Positions 9,664 through 19,500 of a stretch of DNA of 64,000 nucleotides are shown in pieces (the stretch's first letter is position 1; each line of letters begins with the position of its first letter). A program made the translations under genes and the position numbers. Source of the DNA: Paracoccaceae bacterium (lineage in GTDB: Bacteria > Pseudomonadota > Alphaproteobacteria > Rhodobacterales > Rhodobacteraceae). The DNA lies in assembly GCA_022822495.1 (NCBI GenBank), contig JAJEBQ010000052.1, positions 33,174 to 97,173 on the forward strand. The letters run 5' to 3'. The notes below the pieces were generated by a model. That model did not search any database. It had not been told where the DNA came from and worked only from the letters and a program-made list of their open reading frames with translations.

Positions 9664-10102
9664 CTAGCTGCCCCCGAACTTCTGAATGGCGGCGGTAACA
9701 ACACCGCGTATTTCAGTATCAGATGTTACTGCAATTTCGGAATAGCCCGGAGTTTCGGGCTTTAAAACCCATTTTTGCTTAATCCGGGCCAGACGTTTCA
9801 CGGGTAAACTCATTATCAACGATAGCGAGAACGATCATGCCATTTTGGGGTTCAATACTGGAATCAACAACCAGAATCGACCCATCCAGAATGCCCGCTT
9901 CGCGCATACTGTCCCCTTGCCCCCGAACCAAAAAAGTGGCAGCAGGTCTTTGTACAAGAAATTCGTTGAGGTCCAAGACTGTTTCAAGATAATCGTCGGT
10001 TGGTGTAGGAAACCCCGCCTCGACTGGAGATACATAAAGGGGGAGATCAATATATGATCTCTTCTTTAAACTGACATGATCAAGTTCTGAAACCTCTTTC
10101 AC
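9664..10102 (-). pseudogene. umuD: umuD remnant: SOS polymerase subunit with +1 frameshift
   Basis: The frame from GTG at 10102 (GGAG five bases upstream) gives a LexA/UmuD-type S24 protein: a cleavage-region Ala-Gly in VEAGFPTP near residue 29, then GQGDSMREAGILDGS with the catalytic serine, but it ends early after IVDNEFT. Skipping one base in ACCCGTG near 9807–9812 restores VKRLARIKQKWVL through to a stop at 9664, giving a normal length of about 145 residues. The catalytic lysine usually found in xVKRL lies just past the frameshift, so the truncated product would lack its nucleophile activator. This operon would have supplied SOS-induced error-prone polymerase V; both genes are now disrupted. 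Confidence 0.85.
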
Positions 10103-10157
10103 GACAACTCCAAATAACGAGACAACAGCTAAAAACTTTACAATCCGAGATTTTAAA

Positions 10158-10179
10158 ACTTGTTCACTTTAGCACAAGT
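10158..10179. promoter_or_regulatory. Candidate operator (inverted repeat) upstream of umuD
   Basis: ACTTGT, a 10-base spacer and ACAAGT form an inverted repeat 56 to 77 bases upstream of the umuD start. The position and symmetry suit an SOS (LexA) operator. It does not match the usual alphaproteobacterial direct-repeat LexA box GTTC-N7-GTTC, so the identity of the binding protein is uncertain. Confidence 0.3.
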
Positions 10180-10221
10180 TTAAGAACCAAAAACTAATAT
10201 CTCTGCCACAATGACAATCAA

Positions 10222-10362
10222 TCACCTATTTGGGAAACAGTGCGTTTTATCTTTATCCATACAGGTGTAAAGATCTGAAGTCTCTTTGAGAATTAGGCCA
10301 TCATAAGAGACGAACCCAGCTCCTTCTCTGGCATCAAAAAGGACCAACTTTAACGGGTCCAT
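10222..10362 (-). CDS. Possible 46-residue ORF or coding remnant, unknown
   Basis: From ATG at 10362 a short frame reads with coding-like composition (for example LVLFDAREGAGFVSYDGL) and ends in two cysteines, CMDKDKTHCF, before a TGA at 10222. The frame is open upstream to the stop codon of the DUF4411 gene at 10405, so it could be the tail of an older gene or a small coupled ORF. I recognise no family. It fills much of the gap between the DUF4411 gene and umuD. Confidence 0.25.
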   Translation of the reverse strand: MDPLKLVLFDAREGAGFVSYDGLILKETSDLYTCMDKDKTHCFPNR

Positions 10363-10404
10363 TGGATGATGCAAAAGAAACTTGTCGGATAAAGCACAGG
10401 GTAG

Positions 10405-10887
10405 TTAAAACTCCCACTTTTCAAGCTCCATGAATCCTTCAAGAGTGGTACACTGTATGTTAAAGTGATGACAAATGTTCGGGATTTTTGCTGCGTTTTT
10501 CTTTTCTTTTTCCTGCGTGACTACAGTCGCACCAACCAACTTCGCACCGGCAATAATAAATAAATCAGCGTTCTTTCCCCCTTTCAAGATCTTTTTTTTC
10601 TCTATTATCTGTTGGAAGTGGGAAATAGATAGAATTTCTACCACAAAATCAGCTTCAAGGCTTGTTGGCACAGGAAATAACTCTTTATGAACTTTTGCCA
10701 ATTCCCTCATCTCCGAGACACGATCATCTTCTATTTCCCTCGCAACTTCTTTCGTAGAAGTTATTTTTCCATCTTCGATTAACTCATCAAAAAGTCTCCA
10801 TAAAGTTGGGAATCTCTTCCTATAGTAGCTATGAAACAGCTGTGAAAATGCATTGGTATCAAATACGTAGTCGAAATTGATCAACAT
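10405..10887 (-). CDS. DUF4411-type PIN-like nuclease (toxin partner of ImmA/IrrE protein)
   Basis: This 160-residue protein begins with FDYVFDTNAF, the PIN-type acidic start (D-T-N), has an acidic residue pair in VAREIEDDRV near residue 49, and GGKNADLFIIAGAKL near 103 with another conserved aspartate, then VTQEKEK near 123. This is the layout of the DUF4411 (PIN-like) family, usually encoded directly after an XRE–ImmA/IrrE gene in toxin-antitoxin-like pairs. Here its ATG lies two bases after the stop of such a gene, so the two are surely one operon. RNA cleavage is expected from the PIN fold but is inferred. Alternative: the nuclease arm of a stress or defence module rather than a classic toxin. 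Confidence 0.75.
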   Translation of the reverse strand: MLINFDYVFDTNAFSQLFHSYYRKRFPTLWRLFDELIEDGKITSTKEVAREIEDDRVSEMRELAKVHKELFPVPTSLEADFVVEILSISHFQQIIEKKKILKGGKNADLFIIAGAKLVGATVVTQEKEKKNAAKIPNICHHFNIQCTTLEGFMELEKWEF

Positions 10888-10889
10888 CC

Positions 10890-11999
10890 TTATAGATTGT
10901 CTTCTAAGGCGGTAAGGTTTTTGGGGTTCGTGTCGAGAATGTCAGAGAGTTCGTTAATGTCGATTTGATTCTGATAATACCTCTGAAATGCTAGTGTTAT
11001 GTATTCTTTACCGAGATAAGTGATTTTTGTTTTGTAATAATCTCCGCCACCATTTTTGCTCGTTATAATTTTTTTCCATTTACTGGATTCTCTATCATAA
11101 CTTTCTTGGTTAATATGACCTCCTTCAAGGAACTTTCTAAAAATCACTTCACGACTGACACTGAATAGTTTCGCTAATTCCGCTGTCACTTCTGTTGTTG
11201 GTTTACGTTCTCCAAGTTTATCATAAAACGGCTTATCAGGAACAAGTACCTCTGCTGCAATTTGGTTGCAATTAATTTCAATGGTGTAATTATCGTGAAA
11301 ATCATCCTGCTCCATAGTGTTTATACCACTTGTACGATACATCAAATGTGCAAGTTCATGGAACAGGGTAAAGATCTGTCTCGCTTTTGAAGTTGAATTG
11401 TTTACATAGATTATTGGAAATTCCTCATGGTAAAGGCAAAAACCGTGATACTCATGCAACTTGAATTGATCCTTGAAGACATAAACTCCAACCTTGTATA
11501 AGGCTTTTCTCCATTCCTTAAATGCCTTGTCCAAATTATTCCACTCAAATTGATTATTTAGAGGTACAGTTAGAAAACCCCTTATTTTTTCTGCAACATC
11601 TTGGGTATCAATAATTTCCGATATGATCAGGTCACGCGTGATTAACTTTTTTGCAAAATTTTTCCCACCGTTCAATTCTTCAAGCGCCATTTGAAAAGCA
11701 CTTGCCTTACGTAATAGTAGCCGGATGGGTGGGGGGATTTTGTTAAATTGCTTGGGGATAAGAGTTCTAAAATTTTTTTCAATACGTGGTATATCCGGTG
11801 GTTCTGGGAGAAAAAAAGTTGCTACTGGCACTTTAAATTTGTCAGCCAAACGCTCTAATTGCGGGTACGTTGGACCCTCCAAACCTTCTTCCCAATATTT
11901 TATTTTTTTAAAATCATTAGTTAGATCTTTAACACAATAGCCTGCATGTTCTCTAGCCCAGGTCAGGACCTTTGGTATCACGGGCATTTGCTCAGACAT
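10890..11999 (-). CDS. XRE-family HTH protein with ImmA/IrrE metallopeptidase domain
   Basis: The N-terminus (residues 1–70) resembles a lambda-repressor-type HTH (VLTWAREHAGY ... KIKYWEEG ... QLERLADKFKVP). The middle holds the zinc-protease motif HELAHLMY near residue 220, with a downstream EINCNQIAAEVLVP that supplies the third ligand region. Length is 369 residues from the ATG at 11999; eight more residues are in frame upstream. In this family the protease usually cleaves a repressor or itself to switch expression. With the DUF4411 nuclease two bases downstream, this gene is likely the antitoxin/regulator of the pair. The module sits between recO and the umuDC remnant, in a stretch rich in accessory genes. 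Confidence 0.8.
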   Translation of the reverse strand: MSEQMPVIPKVLTWAREHAGYCVKDLTNDFKKIKYWEEGLEGPTYPQLERLADKFKVPVATFFLPEPPDIPRIEKNFRTLIPKQFNKIPPPIRLLLRKASAFQMALEELNGGKNFAKKLITRDLIISEIIDTQDVAEKIRGFLTVPLNNQFEWNNLDKAFKEWRKALYKVGVYVFKDQFKLHEYHGFCLYHEEFPIIYVNNSTSKARQIFTLFHELAHLMYRTSGINTMEQDDFHDNYTIEINCNQIAAEVLVPDKPFYDKLGERKPTTEVTAELAKLFSVSREVIFRKFLEGGHINQESYDRESSKWKKIITSKNGGGDYYKTKITYLGKEYITLAFQRYYQNQIDINELSDILDTNPKNLTALEDNL

Positions 12000-12191
12000 A
12001 TAAAACAAACCAATTTGAAACAACTATATCAATAATAAGGTATAGAGGTTTTCCTGATGGTTCAATAAAGTTCTTCATCACAAAAAACATGGGTTGCATC
12101 GAAATGTAGGCAGAAGCGTTAAATGTGATATCAAACCCTTGTCATAGAGAAGAAAACGCTATTTTGGATGAAAAACTTCCTTTCCGTCATT

Positions 12192-12917
12192 TTATAACCT
12201 TTTTCGGAGCGAAGATTCTAACCTGAGCCTTGGCCCAGGTAATTTTGGAGGCCCAGTATGCGGATGAAACCCCTTTTTCAGAAAATGACCGGTTATTTCC
12301 AATCCAGCCAAAATTTCCTCCTTGTTTTGTATCTTACCGGCTACCAGGCATTGGGGTAGTGGAAACAGTTTGGGCGCCCAATTCCCTGCTCCCTCCCTAC
12401 TGACAGCACAACCTGATTTTGGCGAGATATAGATGAGATTGCTTGTCGATTCGGTTACTGCACATTTCTTTAAATCCAGACCGAAACCTATTTCCTTAAG
12501 CAGGAATATCTCCCACTCTAGATAATCTATCAACCATTTATCCGTATGGTTGATTTTATCCAAAAGCTTGATTGTCTGTAAATAAAGCTGTTTGTGTGGA
12601 TCAAATTGCGGAAGAAGGCTATCCAGCAAAGTACAGATTGATGTTAAAGCGTTTAGCGCGACAGCACCTGAAAAAACTATTTCAGATCTTTGCTGTTCCA
12701 ACTCAACCTTGAAACTGCCCAGAAGTTCATGCAGGCGGGCACGCCAAAATACGGACAATTGATTTCCTGGGGTCAGGGCAGAAACCATTTTTTTTGATTT
12801 GGCATTCCAAACCATGCCGGATCTTTTGCCATGATTCATCGTCATGACGCTTACAATCGCGGCATGCTCACCATAAGGTTTGGCCGATAGAAAAAAACCT
12901 GTGTCCTGCCAATCCAT
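12192..12917 (-). CDS. recO: DNA repair protein RecO
   Basis: RecO anneals complementary strands and loads RecA with RecR in gap repair. The 241-residue protein begins with the typical OB-fold start MDWQDTGFFLSAKPYGEHAAI, then GKRSGMVWNAKSKK and the helical region with SICTLLDSLLPQFDPHKQLY. The C-terminal part has CAVT and GCAVSREGAG in place of the more common zinc-finger cysteines. It is the last gene of the lepB–rnc–era–recO series conserved in alphaproteobacteria and starts 56 bases after era. Confidence 0.9.
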   Translation of the reverse strand: MDWQDTGFFLSAKPYGEHAAIVSVMTMNHGKRSGMVWNAKSKKMVSALTPGNQLSVFWRARLHELLGSFKVELEQQRSEIVFSGAVALNALTSICTLLDSLLPQFDPHKQLYLQTIKLLDKINHTDKWLIDYLEWEIFLLKEIGFGLDLKKCAVTESTSNLIYISPKSGCAVSREGAGNWAPKLFPLPQCLVAGKIQNKEEILAGLEITGHFLKKGFHPHTGPPKLPGPRLRLESSLRKRL

Positions 12918-12973
12918 TCGAAATTACTCAGATCCAGATCCTTGTTAGCGTTTTCTGTAGATTCAATGAGCAA

Positions 12974-13879
12974 CTAGATCATCCCAATGCCCATTTCTCC
13001 AAGCCTTGTCTCATCATTCATCCATTTTTTTCGAACAGTAACTCTAAGGAAGAGATGAACTTTTTGGCCCAGGAGTTTGGCAATGTCCTTTCTGGCTTCA
13101 ATACCAATCTGCTTGATACAAGAACCTGAGGCACCAATAACCATTGCCTTATGCCCCTCTCTGGAAACAATGATGTTCTGATCAATTCTAACTTCGTTGT
13201 TTTTTAGTTCCTGCCACTGGTCCGTAACAACCGTCAGGTTATAGGGGATTTCCTGATGTAGACGGATAAGGAGCTTTTCACGGGTAATATCACAAGCTAG
13301 ATTCTGGACAGATTGGGAAGATATATGATCACGGGGGAAGAGCCAGTTACCATCAGGAAGATTGTCTCCATACCAATCCAGCAAGTCAGGTATGCCATCC
13401 CCAGTCTTCGCAGAAACCAGGAATACCTTGGCAAAATCCATCTCTTTGGTAAAAACCTCCACCATCTTGAGTAATTCACTTGGTTTAACAAGGTCTATCT
13501 TGTTTACGATAAGTATTCGTTTTGCCTGGTTGGAATCCATCCGCCTGAGCCTTCTTATGACAGTGCTGATTTCAGACCTCTGGGCTGACTTTGGCTGTAC
13601 AATCAAAGATATAATGTCAGCATATTTGATACTACCCCAGGCAGATTTTACCATGATCTGATCTAATTTGGTTTTGGGGTTAAAGATACCTGGGGTATCA
13701 ACAAACGCTATTTGCGTATCGCCCCGGTGCTGAATGCCGATGAGATTTGACCGGGTCGTTTGAGTTTTGTGGGTTACAATGGCCAATTTGGTACCAACGA
13801 ATTGGTTAAGCAGGGTTGATTTTCCCACGTTAGGTTCGCCCACCAGGGTAACATAACCAAAACTGGTTTTACTCATCAA
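12974..13879 (-). CDS. era: GTPase Era
   Basis: Era is the essential GTPase that binds the 3' end of 16S rRNA and helps 30S maturation. Visible G motifs are G1 GEPNVGKSTL near residue 13, G3 DTPGI near 61, G4 NKIDL near 128, and G5 VSAKTGDGI near 157. The C-terminal KH domain spans roughly 200–300 with GASGSCIKQIG. Length of 301 residues is normal. Two adjacent ATG codons start the frame; either one overlaps the rnc stop by a few bases, indicating coupling. Confidence 0.95.
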   Translation of the reverse strand: MMSKTSFGYVTLVGEPNVGKSTLLNQFVGTKLAIVTHKTQTTRSNLIGIQHRGDTQIAFVDTPGIFNPKTKLDQIMVKSAWGSIKYADIISLIVQPKSAQRSEISTVIRRLRRMDSNQAKRILIVNKIDLVKPSELLKMVEVFTKEMDFAKVFLVSAKTGDGIPDLLDWYGDNLPDGNWLFPRDHISSQSVQNLACDITREKLLIRLHQEIPYNLTVVTDQWQELKNNEVRIDQNIIVSREGHKAMVIGASGSCIKQIGIEARKDIAKLLGQKVHLFLRVTVRKKWMNDETRLGEMGIGMI

Positions 13880-14558
13880 GAACCTTCCATTTGGTTAAAA
13901 TTTTTATTGCCGCACTCCTTTCGGCATCCTTGATGGTATTTCCCCAAGATACCTCTTTTTCACCCGATGAAAGGCTCACCTCTACCAGAAATTCAGGGGC
14001 ATGGTTGGGACCTTCCTTGGCTAAAACTTGATAGCTGGGAGTATCCCCTTTCTGAGCCTGCTGCATTTCCTGTAGTTTGCTCTTGGGGTCAACGGCTTCG
14101 GCAACTTCAAACGAAAAGTGTGGATGCCAGAGTTTAAGAACCAGCTTCCTTGCCTCCTCCAATCCGCCATCAAGGTAAACGGCACCAATCAATGCTTCCA
14201 TTGCACAGCTTTGAACTGATGATTTGTTTCTTATTCCAGAATGCCTTGCATCAGGTCCCAAAATTAGACTTTTGCCGAGATCAAAGGATCTCGCTACCTC
14301 GGCACAGGTTTTTCTGGATACAACCCGGTTGACCCTTAAGGCCAATTCACCAACACTGGCCATGGGATAACGGTTTGTCAAATAATCCACAATGATTAGG
14401 GCAAGTACTCGGTCGCCATGAAACTCCAATCTTTCGTTGTTTTCAGTTTCATCATGTAGGTGCGAACTGTGAATTAAAGCTGTTTCCAACAACTTCTTGT
14501 TCTTGAAAACATAGCCCATCTTGCGCTCCAATTTGGCAAAGTTTATACCTTGGGTCAC
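13869..14558 (-). CDS. rnc: Ribonuclease III
   Basis: RNase III cleaves double-stranded RNA in rRNA processing and mRNA turnover. The catalytic signature near residue 41 reads NERLEFHGDRVLALI, with the metal-binding E and D present. The usual leucine before GDRVL is a histidine, which is uncommon. The second acidic site lies in CAMEALIGAVYLDGG near 115. A double-stranded RNA-binding domain covers 155–225 (DPKSKLQEMQQ ... GNTIKDAERSAA). The 229-residue length is normal. The frame starts four bases inside the end of lepB and ends inside the start of era. Confidence 0.94.
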   Translation of the reverse strand: MTQGINFAKLERKMGYVFKNKKLLETALIHSSHLHDETENNERLEFHGDRVLALIIVDYLTNRYPMASVGELALRVNRVVSRKTCAEVARSFDLGKSLILGPDARHSGIRNKSSVQSCAMEALIGAVYLDGGLEEARKLVLKLWHPHFSFEVAEAVDPKSKLQEMQQAQKGDTPSYQVLAKEGPNHAPEFLVEVSLSSGEKEVSWGNTIKDAERSAAIKILTKWKVLDE

Positions 14559-15349
14559 CGTATTGCCTTAAAGAATCGATCAGCCCGCCAGGTCCAGAAG
14601 AAAAAGAGGGACGATCCAGCCGAAGAGAAAACAATCAAATTTGCCTTACCGACTAAATTGTCATAGGGAACATAGCCAACCCCCCTTCTTTCCTGAGGTA
14701 CACGACTATCAAGGCTGTTGTCTCGATTATCCCCCATGAAAAAGAAATGTTCCTCAGGAACCTTATAGATTAACTCAATACCAGTTTCACTTGGCGTGTT
14801 TATTTCCAGAACGGTGTAGGTAATCCCGTCCGAATTGGTCTCTTCAAATCGCGTTTTTTTACAGGTTCCTCCCAAATCGGGCTGGCTGGAGCATCGGGGA
14901 TATGATCTGGCCCCTCCTTGTGGAACAAAGGGCTCTTCAAAATCCTCAATTTGCTCTCTCGGAAAGACAAACCAATTGTCATGGTCTTGATTTTCTCTGG
15001 TTTTGATTTCGACCCTGTCACCTACAATCTTGACTTGGTCACCCGGCAAACCGACGAGACGTTTGATATAATCTTCCTTCCTTGTGGGGTGTCGGAACAC
15101 CACCACATCCCCTCTTTCGGGTTCCCTTCCCAAGATTCTGCCCTCAAAGGGACACATGGCCCAAGGGCAGGAGTATTGTGAGTAACCGTAAGCCATTTTA
15201 TTCACGAACAAAAAATCTCCAACCAGTAAATTATCCTTCATTGAACCAGAAGGAATATAAAAGGGTTGAAAGAAAATTGTTCTAAACAGACCCGCTATCA
15301 ACAGAGCCAAAACAAGGGTAATAACGTTTTCTTTTATGGTTGCTAGCAT
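14555..15349 (-). CDS. lepB: Signal peptidase I
   Basis: LepB removes signal peptides from exported proteins at the outer face of the inner membrane. From ATG at 15349 (AGGA just upstream) the protein has one N-terminal membrane helix (ITLVLALLIAGLFRTIFF), then the catalytic serine in PSGSMKDNLLVGD, the catalytic lysine in RKEDYIKRLVGLPGD and box E GDNRDNSLDSR. The open frame extends 13 residues further but into the preceding methyltransferase gene, so the internal ATG is preferred. A second hydrophobic stretch near the C-terminus (ANLIVFSSAGSSLFFFW) is common in this group. Confidence 0.94.
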   Translation of the reverse strand: MLATIKENVITLVLALLIAGLFRTIFFQPFYIPSGSMKDNLLVGDFLFVNKMAYGYSQYSCPWAMCPFEGRILGREPERGDVVVFRHPTRKEDYIKRLVGLPGDQVKIVGDRVEIKTRENQDHDNWFVFPREQIEDFEEPFVPQGGARSYPRCSSQPDLGGTCKKTRFEETNSDGITYTVLEINTPSETGIELIYKVPEEHFFFMGDNRDNSLDSRVPQERRGVGYVPYDNLVGKANLIVFSSAGSSLFFFWTWRADRFFKAIR

Positions 15350-15368
15350 AGTTTCCTGGGAAAATAAT

Positions 15369-15986
15369 TTATTTCTTTTGTAACACAAAAACGGTCGAGC
15401 TTGTGTTCAGTTTCTCTAGATGAGAACCTATGCTTTTTGAAAGTAGTTCGCAATACCCCTTTTCCAGACTCTCTTCGATTGCTGCATTGAATATCGGGAT
15501 CTTGAGAGTGTGCTCGTTAAGCGAAAAGACGAAATATGCACCAGGTGAAAGGGTTCTGACTATTTCCTCAAGAAAATCAACTGGGGCAGCACCAGAGCCG
15601 ATAACACCTATCGCGGCGATAATCGCGTAGGAATCCGCGTTGCCAGGAAGAGGGTCTTCCAAGGTTCCAAGATATAACTTTTTATAAACCTTCCTGGTTT
15701 GTGCTATCGCCAACATATCTGGATTTATATCTGTACCATCAATGTTGGTAAAGCCATGCTTCATCAGGGCCAAGCCAGAATATCCCGTACCACAGCCAAC
15801 ATCCAGGATTGGCAGAGTAAAATCTCTTACCACGTTGGTAAGGTCGCTGGCACATCTTGCTGGTGTGTTGTAGCCATTTTCGATCATATCCTGATCATAG
15901 GTCTCAGCCCATTCAGTATATAAATCAAAAATTTCAGTGTTCTTTTCCAGTTTATAGACCCTGGAAAGGAAATCCTCTTCCCCCAT
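15369..15986 (-). CDS. Class I SAM-dependent methyltransferase, substrate unknown
   Basis: A 205-residue protein with the SAM-binding motif I ILDVGCGTGYSGLAL near residue 60, motif II TDINPDML near 85, and motif III region AIIAAIGVIGSGA near 120. Family resemblance is to small UbiE/WBSCR27-like methyltransferases. It is inserted between acpS and lepB, which are often close neighbours in alphaproteobacteria, and reads in the same direction with 19 bases to the lepB start. The substrate cannot be told from sequence; a small molecule is more likely than nucleic acid. Confidence 0.7.
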   Translation of the reverse strand: MGEEDFLSRVYKLEKNTEIFDLYTEWAETYDQDMIENGYNTPARCASDLTNVVRDFTLPILDVGCGTGYSGLALMKHGFTNIDGTDINPDMLAIAQTRKVYKKLYLGTLEDPLPGNADSYAIIAAIGVIGSGAAPVDFLEEIVRTLSPGAYFVFSLNEHTLKIPIFNAAIEESLEKGYCELLSKSIGSHLEKLNTSSTVFVLQKK

Positions 15987-16021
15987 TAATTATCCCTTTG
16001 ATGATAAACCCAATTTGATAC

Positions 16022-16462
16022 CTATACCAAATTATCATGGGTTCGTGTGGATGATTTTCTCAAAGGGGTTGCCTCAATGATAACCTTCGCTATGGCCCAG
16101 GGATAATCATCCGACATGGTTAGAAATATCTTTGCTTCATGCCCGGTAGGAACCAATTGTGCCAATCGGGTTTTGGCCTTGCCCTTTACAACCATTTCTG
16201 GAAAACCATTAGCAAGGTTTAGAACTTCTAGATCCTGCCATCTGACACCTTCTCGCATTCCCGTTCCCAAGGCTTTGGAACAGGCCTCTTTGGCGGCCCA
16301 TCTTTTGGCCAAAACACCTGATTGGTTCGGCACTCGTTGGGCAAATCTTGTTTCCCCATCAGTAAATATCCTGGCCAGAAACCTGTGTTCATGCCGGGCA
16401 AGAACAGCTTCAATGCGTGTTATACTCACGATGTCAATTCCGATACCAATAATCACATGCAA
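16022..16462 (-). CDS. acpS: Holo-[acyl-carrier-protein] synthase
   Basis: AcpS transfers 4'-phosphopantetheine from CoA to acyl carrier protein. The magnesium-binding IGIGIDIVSITRIE is at the N-terminus and the second conserved motif AKRWAAKEACSKALGTG lies near residue 52. Length of 146 is slightly above the usual 120–140. In alphaproteobacteria acpS normally follows pdxJ; here about 5 kb of accessory DNA lies between them. The region just upstream (16463–16597) carries a short GC-rich palindrome CCCTTTGCAAGGGG but nothing else notable. Confidence 0.92.
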   Translation of the reverse strand: MHVIIGIGIDIVSITRIEAVLARHEHRFLARIFTDGETRFAQRVPNQSGVLAKRWAAKEACSKALGTGMREGVRWQDLEVLNLANGFPEMVVKGKAKTRLAQLVPTGHEAKIFLTMSDDYPWAIAKVIIEATPLRKSSTRTHDNLV

Positions 16463-16597
16463 CCTATAAAAATATATGGGGGTTATTTCTTTGGATGGTA
16501 CAACCCGCGCTTTAATCCCAATTCATGACTTTAATGATGAAATCCTGCCCTTTGCAAGGGGATGGAATCTCTTGTTATGCAACACTTTTTACATACT

Positions 16598-19500
16598 TTA
16601 TCTAGCCTGATCTGGCATGATTTTGCGTATAATGTCGTCAATTTGGGCGTTAACTCCTACCTCAGACAGATGCTGGCTGATTATCTTTGAATGTCCGCTA
16701 CGATTGTTCAAAGGAGCGTCCAATTCTTTTACAACCTTCGAGGCCTGTCTTTCAGCTCTTTTTGCCAATTTAGCAAGATTAACATGATCCTCATTGTTCT
16801 TGTCATAAAGAGGAATGGGTACTTTTCTCCAAGGCTTTAAAAGAAAATGCCAACCCTTTCCACCCTGTGATTGCAAAAAGGCTTCTTCCAGGCTTGGTGC
16901 ATTGAGAATGGCGACCAGATAACAGGCTTCTGAAACTGTGGGGGCATCCCACCAGTATAAATAATGGTTCAATATCGGTTTTGTCTTACCCAGTCTGGAG
17001 GCACGCATGATGTGGCCAGAAGCATTGTACACAACCCGCCTGCTTGAAAGCCTATTACGTGCAGTTAATTGCTTTCTGAGTTTACCGGAATAATCCATGT
17101 TTCCCATGAGAGTCTCAGGGGTGTTTTCTCCAATCCCCTTATAGTTTTCGTAGTGCCTTTCAAGAACTTGCCAGAACTTACAAGCCTTTGCGGGTTCCTC
17201 GAGAAGACGATTCCCTTCCTTGTTGGTTGGAATTATTGCGTGAACTGATGTTACTTCTACGAACGGAAGAAGCTGATCAGATGTTAGGAGGGGATGTAAC
17301 CAATGGTTTGGAATGTCCCCTTCTTGCTGGTTTAATACCTTCCAATCCCCTTTTGTTGACTTCTTCGTTCGGACTTTTGTCAGGGAACCTGTCTCTAAAA
17401 TCTCATCCACACAGGTCAAAACATGCGGGACAATTGTTGCGCCATTTCTGAAGACAGGCTTTCGGTTGCCGCTTTTCTGGATCTCCTGATATTCACTGGG
17501 GCCTTCCGGGATTTTTTCCGGGACTGTATTGAGTATGAATTGCTTACGTATATCTTTTAACCTGTCCCGATTGGCGGGTTTAATATCTCCAATTCTTTCC
17601 ATTGAAAGAATCTTGTCATCTGTTTTTTCATTAAGAAGGCAATTTTCCAAAAGAAGACAACAATCACTGGCCACTCCAGGGCCGAATGGTTTCATGTCAG
17701 CCAGGTAAACCCCCTGGCTGATATTGTCTCCATAATGGTTTTGAAACCCGGTCCATCCTTCACCGCCCAAAGCACGGGCCGGAACAATCCACCCCCCTCT
17801 GTATCTCGAATCCTTTTTGATATAATAATTACGTACGGCCGATGGAAAAAGGGAAGCTATATTGAAGGACGTTGCTGTAGTCCCACCACTCCATGTTCCG
17901 GTATCCCTTGCCCGTCCTATCAGTGCATCCTTTCGTTCCTGCACCTGAATGTCATTCATTCTCACCCAGGGTGGATTTGCCAGAACCCGATCAATCTTTC
18001 GTTCGGCAATCCGCAGAGGAGCAGTCGCATTAAGGATATACCATGCCCAGACCGAGTTGCCTTTTTTAGAAATTATTCCCTTTAATTCCTCATAAACAGA
18101 TTGCAAACAGTCACGGTCGCCCTCATCAGCAACATCAAGTACATGTAGAGGTAATGACTCTCTGTTGGTAATTGCGTAATTTACCAATTCTGCAATCGCT
18201 GATGGAAATTTGGGATTTGCTACAAAACTGCGGGGTAAATTCAAAAAACCGCCAGGTATATCCAATGGCACAGTCTTGGTTTTCCCAGATGTCCAATCGG
18301 TATTGAAAAGTGATTCCGAAATTAGGGAGCCCGATTTATCCCCATCCAGCATCAGGGTATCACCCTGATAAATATTTATCGCATCTGTGCCATCCGCTGG
18401 TGTTTCAGGCAAGGCACGCAGCAGGGTTGCCCTTGCTATTTCAACAGCAACTGGATGAATGTCAATTCCGTTTATCAACTGTGTAACAACATCCGCTTTC
18501 CGAGTATTTGTGATACTCTTACCGGCTAACAATCCTGTTTGCAAGAGCCTTTTGGCTGCAAAAAACAGAAAGGTCCCCGATCCGCACGAAGGATCCAACA
18601 CCCCTATTCCTTCCATTAAATCCTGGTTCTGGCGCAAGGCTTGTTCTACCGCATTTCTTATCCATGCGTCATCCAGGACCGTTTCTACCAACAACTCCGC
18701 CAACCAGTCAGGCGTATAGAATTCACCGAATACCTTGCGATCATTGGCATCAACAAATTTATGGTACACATCCCGTAACACATCCCGATGTCGGGCTCGC
18801 CAGTTATAATTGCCCACAAACGCCAGCAAAGCTTCAAGCCACGATTCACCGTCTGGAACTTCCCTGACCCACCCAATAAAACCATCAAGGGTCAAATCAT
18901 TTAGGGTCGGCTGGTTGGAAGGATGTGCCAATACGGAAGTTACACATCGGGCGAGGACCACCAGGAAAGTATGCTTGATAAATAGTCGTGCCTGTCCAGT
19001 TGGTTCTGCAGGAGCCATTCCAGATCCCCTGAGCATGTTCAGCCAGAGATCAAACTTGTTTTTCGTGTGTCTGCGTATTGGTGCTGATTGGTTGCGTTTC
19101 ATTAAATCTGAATAAAATTCTTCAAGTTGATCAGGCCAACCTGTAAGATGCTCCGCTAGTTCCTCGGGCACAGGGGGGAACTTGACAGGCCCCATGGACA
19201 GAAATTTGGCTAATCGTTCCTGAAGGGCGGATTCAGATCCGGGCAATCCTTTCAGCCCAAAAATTTCTTCATGAAGTGCATCTGCATGATGTTTCCACCT
19301 CCAGCCATGCCAGTGTTTTCCATCGGTAAAAATGCCTATCCAGTCTCTTGGATCTGTATCAGATTCTGAACCCGGTACCAGTTCATCAGACCTTAATGCT
19401 GTAATATACCTTTTCAGCTGTTCAAAAGGTGATTCGCTATCCTTCCCTGACTGTTTCTTATGAGGATCAGAAGCTAACCAGGGCGCTTTGGTTTCGATGA

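Noticed and set aside
10161..10195. Canonical alphaproteobacterial LexA box (GTTC-N7-GTTC) upstream of umuD
   Set aside because: GTTC and GAAC are present but the spacing and orientation do not match; only the ACTTGT-N10-ACAAGT inverted repeat is kept, as a weak candidate.
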